From Gloeobacter violaceus PCC 7421 (lineage in GTDB: Bacteria > Cyanobacteriota > Cyanobacteriia > Gloeobacterales > Gloeobacteraceae): 64,000 nucleotides of DNA. Position numbers and translations under genes: made by a program. Location of the stretch: the NCBI RefSeq assembly GCF_000011385.1, contig NC_005125.1:3596001-3660000 (forward strand), given 5' to 3'. Positions within the stretch are counted from its first letter, which is position 1. Each line of letters opens with the position of its first letter. This document shows positions 35,121-43,231 of the stretch, piece by piece. The notes beneath the pieces were generated by a model. That model worked only from the letters and a program-made list of their open reading frames with translations, had not been told where the DNA came from and searched no databases.

Positions 35121-36686
35121 CTACTGGTCTTCGAGGGTCCGGCAGGTGCTCCCGGCGCAGGTTTTCAGTCCTGCAAGCTGGGCGCTCAGCGCGCCAACCT
35201 CCTCGGGGCGCTGGGCGTGCAAACTGGTCAGCTGTGCGGGATCGCTGTTGAGGTCGTAGAGTTCCGGCGAATGGGCCGTGTATTCGACGTAGGCGCGGTT
35301 GGGGCGGGCGCTGTCGCGCGCGCCGGTGCGCAGTACTGCGTGGTTGGACGGTTCGTTGGCGTTGGTGGTACCGATGTGCCCGACCAGCAAGCGTTTGCGC
35401 CACTGCGCCGGGGTGGAATCGGCCAACAGCGGCACCAGCGAGCGGCCGTCGACGGCCAGATCCGGGGTGACTCCCGCCCACGCGGCAATCGTCGGGGCAA
35501 GGTCGTTGTTGATCACCAGTTCATCGACGCGCCCGGGGGCACCGGCATCGGGCACCCGCACCAGAAGCGGCACCCGGATCGACTCCTCGTAGGGCAGGAC
35601 TTTGGCGGTCAGCCGGTGCTGCCCGAGCAGATAACCGTTGTCGGAGGTCAACAGCACGATCGTGTCGCCCAGCGCGCCGGTGCGTTCCAGGGCGTCGAAC
35701 AGCGCCGCCACCAGATCGTCCACGGCGCGCATCGCCTCCAGGCGGTTGCGGTAAAGGTTTTGCAGACAGTCGATAGTCCGCTCGCTCATCGCCGGATTTT
35801 GCTGCACCCAGGTGGGTTTGTCTGAGACATCCTGCTCGTTGAAGGCGGGGCCGCGCGGCAGGGGAACGGCGGCGGCGCTGCCGGCGTGGCGGGGAGCAGG
35901 GCGAATGCTGTTTTGCGGTCGCGGGTTGACGGTGCAGCGCCGGGTACCGCGCAGTTCGAAGTGGGGGGCGATCGGGTTGACCCACAGAAAAAACGGCGCG
36001 TCGCCACTGCCGTACTGCTCGACGAAGTTCACCGCCCGCGCGCTCAGCACATCGGTCTGATACTCCTCGGGCGGCTCAGCCTGGTCGGTGCCGTAGTTGG
36101 CCACCCGGCCGTTCTCGTTGATTTTGAAGTTGTAGACCTGGTAGGTGGTCGGATCGACCAGACCCTGCCAGACATCCCAACCCGGCGGAACGTAGGTCGC
36201 GTCGTCGCGGGGCGAACTTTTGTCTTTGTTCGCCCCGTAGCCATTGAGGTACTTGCCCAGAAAACCCGTGACGTAGCCTGCATCGTCAAGCCAGGTCGCC
36301 AAAGTCGAATCGTCCCGCAAAGCCACCGCGCCGCCGATGGGCGGGCCGTTGCCCTGCACGCCGTGGTTATGGCTGTACTGCCCGGTCAGAAAGGTGGAGC
36401 GCGAAGGGCAGCACAGCGAATAGGAGACGAAGGAGTTGGCGAAGACGGTGCCTTCTTCCACCAGGCGGTTTTGGATAGCCGGCAGCAGGCCCCGCTCGAG
36501 GCCGTCGTTCAATTCCATCGTCGAGAGATCGTCGGCGGTGACCACGACGATGCTGGGCTTCACCGCCGCCGCGGCCTGGCCGCGCCGGGCAAAGCCCCCC
36601 GGCGTCGGGAGCAAGGCGGCGGCGAGTACCAAACCCACCAGGGCGAGGGTGCCGAGTTTTACCGGAAGGGGGGCAATTTTTTTCAT
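35121..36686 (-). CDS. Exported sulfatase
   Basis: A 521-residue alkaline-phosphatase-fold sulfatase. N-terminal signal peptide (LGTLALVGLVLAAALLP, cleavage near AAAA). The metal aspartates are in VVVTADDLSTMELNDGL, and the formylglycine motif C-x-P-S-R lies at C92 (SLCCPSRSTFLTGQ). A further metal Asp/Asn pair is in VLLTSDNGYLLGQHRL. It matches N-acetylglucosamine-6-sulfatase-like enzymes and would release sulfate from sulfated sugars in the periplasm; an FGE-type activating enzyme is not in the window. ATG 36686 has GAGGAG upstream. It is divergent from the light-sensor kinase. Confidence 0.88.
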   Translation of the reverse strand: MKKIAPLPVKLGTLALVGLVLAAALLPTPGGFARRGQAAAAVKPSIVVVTADDLSTMELNDGLERGLLPAIQNRLVEEGTVFANSFVSYSLCCPSRSTFLTGQYSHNHGVQGNGPPIGGAVALRDDSTLATWLDDAGYVTGFLGKYLNGYGANKDKSSPRDDATYVPPGWDVWQGLVDPTTYQVYNFKINENGRVANYGTDQAEPPEEYQTDVLSARAVNFVEQYGSGDAPFFLWVNPIAPHFELRGTRRCTVNPRPQNSIRPAPRHAGSAAAVPLPRGPAFNEQDVSDKPTWVQQNPAMSERTIDCLQNLYRNRLEAMRAVDDLVAALFDALERTGALGDTIVLLTSDNGYLLGQHRLTAKVLPYEESIRVPLLVRVPDAGAPGRVDELVINNDLAPTIAAWAGVTPDLAVDGRSLVPLLADSTPAQWRKRLLVGHIGTTNANEPSNHAVLRTGARDSARPNRAYVEYTAHSPELYDLNSDPAQLTSLHAQRPEEVGALSAQLAGLKTCAGSTCRTLEDQ

Positions 36687-37337
36687 GATTGACTCCTCGT
36701 TCGCATCGCCGCCGGGGGAGCATAACAGCTTCCGGCAGCCGCGAAAATATGCTCCGCACAACCGTGCGGAAGAACCCATGAACACAGAAGGAATTAACAC
36801 CGAAGCTCGGGCACAGAGTGTTGGGACATTCTGTTAAGCAAAGGCTAATTTTCTGCCCGATTTCATCTCAAAGCACAAGGGCATACACCAATGTCAAAAA
36901 TCGCCGAAGAGCAGATCTTCAACCGAAGGAGCACGTGTATGCGAACCAATTTGGTTCCCTATTTTAGTCAAATATTTGACAGATTCAATCGGTAAAAATA
37001 CCGGCTACCCTAATCGCATAATTATCATCCTATATAGATTTTATTCGTATTTTTTTGGCAACAATATTTCTAGCAAAAGAGTCAATTTGCATCGACCCCT
37101 TGACCGGTTTTTGTGTCGGGTGCAACCCTTAGAAAGTGTCTGAGTCAACGGGGTGCTTGTGTCGGCAAAGGTAGCCCCGATGTGACAAAAAAGCGGCCGC
37201 AGCCTGCCCGGCCACGTTTTTGGATGGGTGGTGAAGTGATCGCATGGATCAGGCTGTCGGCGTGGCTGGTAGTGAAAAGTTACGGTAAGCTTAAGGTTCC
37301 CAACGGAATCGTATTTGTCTTATCTTGATATCGGGGC
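36687..37337. other. 651-bp divergent intergenic region with a cluster of palindromes
   Basis: This region separates the sulfatase gene from the CBCR kinase operon. Between 36940 and 37005 it holds three perfect palindromes: GAACCAA-T-TTGGTTC (36943-36957), GTCAAATATTTGAC (36967-36980) and the stem CGGTA/TACCG (36990-37003). The following 100 bp are strongly AT-rich (promoter-like). No coding frame with a credible start was seen. The palindromes are good candidates for repressor or activator sites of one of the two divergent transcription units. Confidence 0.6.
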
Positions 37338-39038
37338 ATGTTTTGCACGTCGGGCCGCCTTCGCCAGTCCATTGTGCACAGACAGCTAATAGAGTCGAGG
37401 ATGGACCAGGAAGCTCAAGAGCGACTATGCCCCAACGCAAAGCATCTGCATTTTGCAATGGAGGCCGCCCACCTGGGTGTTTGGGATTGGAATGCCCAAG
37501 AAAATACGGTGTTTTGTTCCGATAACGTTGAGCGGATGTTGGGTCTGGCTGCGGGCACATTTGCAGGCACCCTCGAAGCGTTTCTCGCCTGCGTGCACCC
37601 GGAAGACCGCGCTCCCGTCGCGGCTGGGATTGCCGCGGTGCTTGCCCAAAAGCGGGAGCCGCACGGCGAATTTCGGGTCGTCCACCCGGTGGGTGAGGTG
37701 CGCTGGCTGGCAGCCCAGGGCCGGCTGGTCTTTGGCGACGACGGTGCGGTGGTGCGAGTGCTCGGCATCGTGGCGGACATCACCGAACGACGGCGGACCG
37801 AGGCGGAGTTGCAGCGGCAGAACCGGCGCATCCGCCTTTTCTCGGACATTGCCCTGAAAATTCGCCAGTCTTTACAACTGGAGGACATCCTGCGCACGTC
37901 CGTCGACGAGGTGCAAAAGCTGCTGGCTGCCGACCGGGTGCTCATCTTCCGGCTGTGGGCGGACGGCACCGGCAAGGTGGTGCAGGAGGCGGTGCTGGAG
38001 AGCTGGCCGGCGGCGCTCGGGCAGAACATCCTCGATCCGTGCTTTCGAGACGGTTACCAGGAGCAGTACCGCCGGGGGCGCATCGGCGCCATCGCCGACA
38101 TCGAGACGGCGCCCATCCAGCCCTGCCATGCCGATTTTTTGCGGCGCTTCGCGGTGCGCGCCAATCTGGTGGTGCCCATTTTGCAGCGCGAGCAGCTGTG
38201 GGGTCTGCTCATCGCCCACCAGTGCAGCGCCCCCCGCCAGTGGAGCACTTTTGAGACGGAGTTGCTGTTGCAGTTGGCCGACCAGATGGGCATCGCCCTC
38301 GCCCAGGCGCAACTGTTGGAGCAAGAGACCCAGCAGCGCCGGGAGCTGGCCCGCTCCAACACCGACCTCGAGCAGTTCGCCTACGTCGCCTCCCACGATC
38401 TGCAGGAGCCCTTGCGGATGATCGGCAGCTACCTGCAACTGTTGGAGCAGCGCTACCAGGACAAGCTCGATCCGGATGCCCAGGAATTCATCGGCTACGC
38501 CGTCGATGGGGCGCGCTGGATGCAGACGCTCATCAACGATCTGCTGGCCTACTCGCGCGTCGGCATCCGCGCCGCACCACCCGGCCGCATCGACGCGAGC
38601 GCCGTTCTCGAGAACGCCCTGGCCAACTTAAAACCAACCATCGAAAATAGCGGCGCCACCGTCAGCCGCGAAGCGCTGCCCAAGGTGATCGCCGATGCCA
38701 CCCAGCTTGCCCAGGTCTTCCAGAATCTGGTGGGCAATGCGCTCAAGTTCCATGGCCCCGAGCCGCCGCAGATACACATCGGCGCGGCGCCCGCTGCAGG
38801 GGAGTGGGTCTTCTCGGTGGCCGACAACGGCATCGGCATCGAAGCGCCTTACCGCGAGCGCATCTTTGCCGTCTTTCGGCGGCTGCACCCCCGCGGCGGC
38901 TACGCCGGCACCGGCATCGGCCTGGCTATCTGCAAAAAAATTGTCGAGCGCCACGGCGGGCGCATCTGGGTCGAGTCGCAGCCCGGCCGCGGATCGACAT
39001 TTTTCTTTACCGTTCCGGAGCCCACAGGTGATCTATGA
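37338..39038 (+). CDS. DXCF-type cyanobacteriochrome-like histidine kinase (PAS-GAF-HisKA-HATPase)
   Basis: A 566-residue sensor kinase. A PAS/PAC module covers residues about 37-150 ([36 protein letters not shown]). A GAF domain covers about 178-325 with both cyanobacteriochrome signatures: D233-P-C235-F236, the DXCF second-cysteine motif, and C263-H264 within [20 protein letters not shown], the canonical bilin-binding site; [16 protein letters not shown] follows, as in that family. HisKA carries H353 ([12 protein letters not shown]), and the HATPase has VGNALKFHG and [13 protein letters not shown] 37338 is possible; ATG 37401 would give a shorter start. The stop overlaps the downstream response-regulator gene (ATGA). 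Confidence 0.88.
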   Translation: MFCTSGRLRQSIVHRQLIESRMDQEAQERLCPNAKHLHFAMEAAHLGVWDWNAQENTVFCSDNVERMLGLAAGTFAGTLEAFLACVHPEDRAPVAAGIAAVLAQKREPHGEFRVVHPVGEVRWLAAQGRLVFGDDGAVVRVLGIVADITERRRTEAELQRQNRRIRLFSDIALKIRQSLQLEDILRTSVDEVQKLLAADRVLIFRLWADGTGKVVQEAVLESWPAALGQNILDPCFRDGYQEQYRRGRIGAIADIETAPIQPCHADFLRRFAVRANLVVPILQREQLWGLLIAHQCSAPRQWSTFETELLLQLADQMGIALAQAQLLEQETQQRRELARSNTDLEQFAYVASHDLQEPLRMIGSYLQLLEQRYQDKLDPDAQEFIGYAVDGARWMQTLINDLLAYSRVGIRAAPPGRIDASAVLENALANLKPTIENSGATVSREALPKVIADATQLAQVFQNLVGNALKFHGPEPPQIHIGAAPAAGEWVFSVADNGIGIEAPYRERIFAVFRRLHPRGGYAGTGIGLAICKKIVERHGGRIWVESQPGRGSTFFFTVPEPTGDL

Positions 39039-39484
39039 GCAGTGCCGCCGCCCCGAACCGTCCCATCGAAGTGCTGCTGGTCGAGGATAATCCCGGCGAT
39101 GTGCGCTTGACCCGCATTGCCCTCGCCGAAGGTCTGATCCCCGTGCGTCTGCAAGTCGTCGAGGACGGCGCCGAGGCCCTGGCGTACCTCGAGAAGCAGG
39201 GCAAGTACGTCCGCGCCCGCCGCCCGGACCTGGTATTGCTCGATTTGAATCTGCCCAAAAAAGACGGCCGGGAGGTGCTCGCCCAGATCAAATCCGACAC
39301 CTCCCTCAGGTGCATTCCGGTGGTGATCCTCACCACTTCCCAGGCGGAGGAGGATATCCTCAGAGCCTACAACGACGCGGCCAACTGTTACATTACCAAG
39401 CCCGTCGATTTCGGTGAGTTCCTCAAAATCGTGCGGTCGATCGAGGATTTTTGGTTCACGGTCGTCAAGCTTCCCCCGAGGTGA
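39035..39484 (+). CDS. Rcp1-like single-domain response regulator
   Basis: A 149-residue receiver protein of the Rcp1 type, which takes phosphate from phytochrome-type kinases. Features: [20 protein letters not shown], phospho-acceptor D70 in [18 protein letters not shown], a Thr/Ser in [14 protein letters not shown], and the lysine in [15 protein letters not shown]. It has no output domain. The start overlaps the kinase stop by four bases, so the kinase and this regulator are made together. Confidence 0.95.
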   Translation: MSSAAAPNRPIEVLLVEDNPGDVRLTRIALAEGLIPVRLQVVEDGAEALAYLEKQGKYVRARRPDLVLLDLNLPKKDGREVLAQIKSDTSLRCIPVVILTTSQAEEDILRAYNDAANCYITKPVDFGEFLKIVRSIEDFWFTVVKLPPR

Positions 39485-39489
39485 GGGCG

Positions 39490-41403
39490 ATGGCGGCGAT
39501 CAAAATTCTGTTAATCGAAGACAACCCCAGCGACGTCCGGCTGCTGCGCGAAATCTTAAAGGACGCCCCGGCCGCGCGCTTCGAGTGGCGCGCGGCCGGG
39601 CGGCTTCAGGAAGCCGTCGCCGCTTTGGCCCACGAGCACTTCGACGTGGTGTTGCTCGATCTCTCGCTGCCGGACAGCCGCGGCCTCGACAGCCTCATCG
39701 CCCTCAAGCCCTTTGCCGCCGCCTTGCCGATTGTCGTGCTCACCGGCTTCGACGACGAGGCCCTGGCCACCGGGGCGATGCAACTGGGTGCCCAGGATTA
39801 TCTGGTCAAAGGGCAGGTGACCGGTTCGCTCCTGGTGCGCTCGATCCGCTACGCCATCGAAAGACAGCGCGCCGAGCAAAAGATCCACGAGCAGGCGGCC
39901 CTGCTCGATGTCGCCACCGACGCGATTTTGCTGAGGGATCTCGATAACCGGGTTGTGTTCTGGAACCAAGGGGCCGAGCGGCTCTACGGCTGGAGTGCGG
40001 CTCAAGTGTTGGGCCAAACCGCGGCCGATCTTCTCTACGGGCGCGGGCTGGTCGGAGCCGATGAAGCCCGACTTGCTGCTGAGGAGGTCTTCGCAACCGT
40101 CGTGGTGCGCGGTGAATGGCAGGGCGAGTTGACCAAATTCACCCGCTCGGGCAAAAAACTGATTGCCCAGAGCCGCTGGACGCTGGTGCGCGACGAGCAG
40201 GGCCGTCCCAAGTCGATTCTCACCGTCGATACCGACATCACCGAAAAAAAACAGCTCGAGGCAAAATTTCTGCGCGCCCAGCGCCTGGAGAGCCTGGGCA
40301 CCCTCGCGGGCGGTATCGCCCACGATCTCAACAACATCCTGACGCCCATCGTCGCAGCGGCCCAACTGCTGCCTTTGCGGCTGACGGACCTCGACCAGCA
40401 GGACTTGCGCCTGCTCAGAATGCTCGAAGAAAATTCGCGCCGCGGCAGCCATCTGGTCACCCAGATTCTCTCGTTTGCCCGGGGTATGGAGGGTCGGCGC
40501 ACGATTTTACAGATTCGTCACCTGCTTGGGGAGGTGGGGCAGATTGTCCGGCAGACGTTCCCCAAGTCGATCGAGATTCGCATCGATGCGTCGGCGCAAG
40601 ATCTCTGGACTATCCAGGCGGACGCCACCCAGATGCACCAGGTATTTATGAATCTGTGCGTCAATGCCCGCGATGCGATGCCCGCAGGCGGCGTGCTCAC
40701 CCTCACCGCCCGCAACTTGATTGTGGACGAGCATTACGCCCGGCTGATCCCGGATGCCGCGGCCGGTGCCTACGTGGTGGTCACCGTCAGCGACACGGGC
40801 ACGGGCATCACGCCTGAGATTGTCGAGAAGATTTTTGAACCGTTTTTTACGACCAAGGAGTTGGGCAAGGGTACCGGCCTCGGGCTTTCGACGGTGCTGG
40901 GCATCGTCAAGCACCACGGCGGTTTTGTTGGGGTCTACAGTGAACCGGGCCGGGGCACCGAATTTCGGGTCCATTTGCCGGCGGCGGCGGGGAGCGAAGT
41001 CGAGCCGGAGGCGCAAGCGGAACTGCCTGAGGGCTGCGGCGAACTGGTACTGGTGGTTGACGACGAGGCGGCCATTCTGGAGGTGATCCGCACGGCGCTC
41101 GAAAGCCACAACTACCGTGTGGTGGGTGCCGGCAACGGTCTGGAGGCGATCGCCGCTTTACGCCACTCCCCGCAGGTGGTGCTGATCGACATGATGATGC
41201 CCGCCATGGACGGCCCGGCGGCAATTTTTGCTCTGCAGGACATCGACCCGCACCTGCCGGTGGTTGCGATGAGCGGCATTGCTCACGCCGAGCGGCCCAA
41301 AGCCCTCCACTCCACCCAGCGGGCTTTTTTGACCAAACCGTTCACCGTGCCTGAGCTGCTCCTTGCGATCCATGAGGCTATCCATGGTCGTTCGGCTGCC
41401 TGA
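39490..41403 (+). CDS. Hybrid sensor kinase (REC-PAS-HisKA-HATPase-REC)
   Basis: A 637-residue signalling protein. N-terminal receiver (residues 1-120) with D57 in [17 protein letters not shown] module follows (about 135-255; [20 protein letters not shown]). HisKA has H278 in [15 protein letters not shown]; this is the NtrB/HisKA type. An HATPase domain ends near 490 ([25 protein letters not shown]). A second receiver at about 515-635 contains [14 protein letters not shown]. Start ATG 39490 lies five bases after the Rcp1-like gene. Together these three proteins form a phosphorelay that could pass a light signal. No membrane segment; cytoplasmic. Confidence 0.92.
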   Translation: MAAIKILLIEDNPSDVRLLREILKDAPAARFEWRAAGRLQEAVAALAHEHFDVVLLDLSLPDSRGLDSLIALKPFAAALPIVVLTGFDDEALATGAMQLGAQDYLVKGQVTGSLLVRSIRYAIERQRAEQKIHEQAALLDVATDAILLRDLDNRVVFWNQGAERLYGWSAAQVLGQTAADLLYGRGLVGADEARLAAEEVFATVVVRGEWQGELTKFTRSGKKLIAQSRWTLVRDEQGRPKSILTVDTDITEKKQLEAKFLRAQRLESLGTLAGGIAHDLNNILTPIVAAAQLLPLRLTDLDQQDLRLLRMLEENSRRGSHLVTQILSFARGMEGRRTILQIRHLLGEVGQIVRQTFPKSIEIRIDASAQDLWTIQADATQMHQVFMNLCVNARDAMPAGGVLTLTARNLIVDEHYARLIPDAAAGAYVVVTVSDTGTGITPEIVEKIFEPFFTTKELGKGTGLGLSTVLGIVKHHGGFVGVYSEPGRGTEFRVHLPAAAGSEVEPEAQAELPEGCGELVLVVDDEAAILEVIRTALESHNYRVVGAGNGLEAIAALRHSPQVVLIDMMMPAMDGPAAIFALQDIDPHLPVVAMSGIAHAERPKALHSTQRAFLTKPFTVPELLLAIHEAIHGRSAA

Positions 41404-42008
41404 GCGCTGTTGGACTCGGGTTTGCCCAGCCGGCGGTCGGCTGTGGGGCAGCTCAATGCAACGTTTTTTCCTTGACACCTGAAACCTGGCACCTGATACC
41501 TTCTTAAGTGCGCTACTTATAAAACAATGGACCGGGGCACACATCGATGGTCACCACCTCTGTCGTGCGGATGGCAAGGGTACTACAACTTGAACAACGC
41601 TTTAATCGGCTCATCGAGTATCTCCGCCGGCAGGGGCTGGATCCTGGCGAGTTGTGACGGTTGCCCAGATTCGGGCAGACTGCCTAAAATTTTGGCGTTT
41701 GGTGGTTGGTTTGGCACGAGGGTCTGTGGAGCGAGAGGCGGAACCCCCTTCGGGTTCCCCTCTCGCGCTCTCCAACCTCCCCGCGTCGAGGGGGTGCCAC
41801 CCCCCCGACACCCCCCGGACTTAGCGGCAGGGTGGGAACGAGACTGTGTGGGTGGGATCGGTTTATTCTTTTAGGGCCTGCACGACGCGTGTCGACTGCG
41901 ACGAAGGGGATGGCTTGTCGTTGGGTTGCAGCGGTCTTTGAAAGTGAAGCAATTCGAACGCTGTACATAATCTGATAGGCAGCGGTCTTCCCTGTCACCT
42001 GGCACCTG
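41404..42008. other. 605-bp intergenic region with dispersed repeats
   Basis: No gene is supported here. It holds two small CACCTGGCACC-type motifs (41474-41500, 41991-42013) that resemble the inverted repeat at 59595-59641, and between them the second copy of the 190-bp hairpin-rich repeat (41714-41900, listed separately). The hybrid kinase gene ends just upstream, and the convergent Rieske gene begins just downstream. Confidence 0.6.
41714..41900 (-). repeat. Dispersed hairpin-rich repeat, copy 2 (inverted to copy 1)
   Basis: The reverse complement of this 187-bp segment matches 8108-8296 base for base over most of its length, including the hairpin with GAAC/GTTC arms and the CCCCCCGAC-rich palindrome. 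Differences are scattered substitutions and 1-2-base indels. Both copies lie between genes, so the element is probably mobile or recombining noncoding DNA. Confidence 0.8.
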
Positions 42009-43127
42009 TCAACAACCCAATGCTTTCAAATACTCCCGGTCAAAGGCGGCGCACAGACCCTCGGAGTGGGCGTAGGGGCCGGGGGTGTAGGCTCGGGAAG
42101 CTGTGCCCTGCTGGGTCCATTCGCAGACCTGCCAATCCTGGCGGTTGATTTCGTCCCACAGGGCCACTGCGTCGGTCGGGTCGAAGCCGGGCTGGATGAT
42201 TTGGGTCGGGTCGAAATACCACTCGCAGACAATCCGGGTAGAATCAGGGGCCAGGGGTACCAGAAAATGCACCATCGCGTAGTCGGGGTGGAGGCTAAAT
42301 AGCAGGTTGGGAAATAGTGTGTAGTAGTAGGCGCGCTGCAAATCCTCGCCCGCGACGGTACCCAGCGGCGGGCGCGAACGGCTGCCGCTGGCAGTCAGAG
42401 CCATGCCCGGATGGATGCCCATGTAGCCCCCCAGAAACGGCCCTTCCATCAGGTCGTTTCGGCCGCTGTCGGAGGGGGACAGCTGCGCCAGGCGCGGGTG
42501 GATGGGTGGGCAGTGACAACACTCGTTGTAGTTCTCGAAAACCAGCTTCCAGTTGGCACGCAGGTCGTAGGTGACGCGCGCCCCAAGCCTGAGGGCCGGA
42601 AGTCGCCAGCCGGTGAAGCGGCCGATCAGCGGGGCGAAGACCGACTCGAACGGTGTCGGTTGGGGATCCAGGTTGAGCCAGACGAAGCCCTCCCACTCGG
42701 CAAGGCGGCAGCGGTGGAGCGGGTAGTCCGCCAGGTCGAAGTCCGGGGCTTGATCCATGTTGGGGGCGGCAGCCAGGCTGCCGTCCAGGCGATAGCTCCA
42801 GGCGTGGTAGGGGCAGCGCACCAGAGCGGTGAAGCGGCCCGCTGTTTCGCTGCATAGCCGGGTTCCCCGGTGGCGGCAGAGGTTATGAAATGCCCCCAGC
42901 ACGCCCCGGTGGTCGCGGATGACGATCAGGCTCTCGCCCGCCACCTGTGTCAGGAAGTATTCTCCGGGACTGTGCGCCTGCTCGGCGCGCCCGATACAGA
43001 CCCATCGACGCGCAAAGATTTCGCGTTGCTCTTGATCAAAGATCGCAGGGTCGGTGTAGTAACGGCCCGGCAGGGTGCGTTCGCTGGACTGGAGGCGGGC
43101 TTTCTCGAACGTGGTCATGGGTGTCAC
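42009..43127 (-). CDS. Rieske [2Fe-2S] aromatic-ring/betaine-type oxygenase alpha subunit
   Basis: A 372-residue mononuclear-iron oxygenase. The Rieske motif is CRHRGTRLCSETAGRF, then CPYHAWSY (C-x-H then C-x-x-H), at residues about 83-110. The catalytic iron ligands lie in ENYNECCHCPPIHPRLAQL (H, H), with a downstream aspartate. The layout is that of the CntA / choline monooxygenase / GbcA type, without a beta subunit gene. It would need a separate reductase; none is adjacent. Divergent to the YdiJ-like dehydrogenase across about 100 bp. The substrate is not identifiable; quaternary amines or aromatic acids are possible. Confidence 0.87.
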   Translation of the reverse strand: MTPMTTFEKARLQSSERTLPGRYYTDPAIFDQEQREIFARRWVCIGRAEQAHSPGEYFLTQVAGESLIVIRDHRGVLGAFHNLCRHRGTRLCSETAGRFTALVRCPYHAWSYRLDGSLAAAPNMDQAPDFDLADYPLHRCRLAEWEGFVWLNLDPQPTPFESVFAPLIGRFTGWRLPALRLGARVTYDLRANWKLVFENYNECCHCPPIHPRLAQLSPSDSGRNDLMEGPFLGGYMGIHPGMALTASGSRSRPPLGTVAGEDLQRAYYYTLFPNLLFSLHPDYAMVHFLVPLAPDSTRIVCEWYFDPTQIIQPGFDPTDAVALWDEINRQDWQVCEWTQQGTASRAYTPGPYAHSEGLCAAFDREYLKALGC

Positions 43128-43231
43128 TCCGCGTGCGCTCCCAGTCTAGATGCCCCGCAGCCGACTCACCTGCGACCGCTTTGGGCGGGCGTACAGTGGA
43201 AATATAGAAAGCCCGTTCAGGATGCGACCCG

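Noticed and set aside
41527-41874. 115-codon plus-strand frame in the 41.4-42.0 kb gap
   Set aside because: It runs through repeat DNA with no family match and no gene-like codon use.
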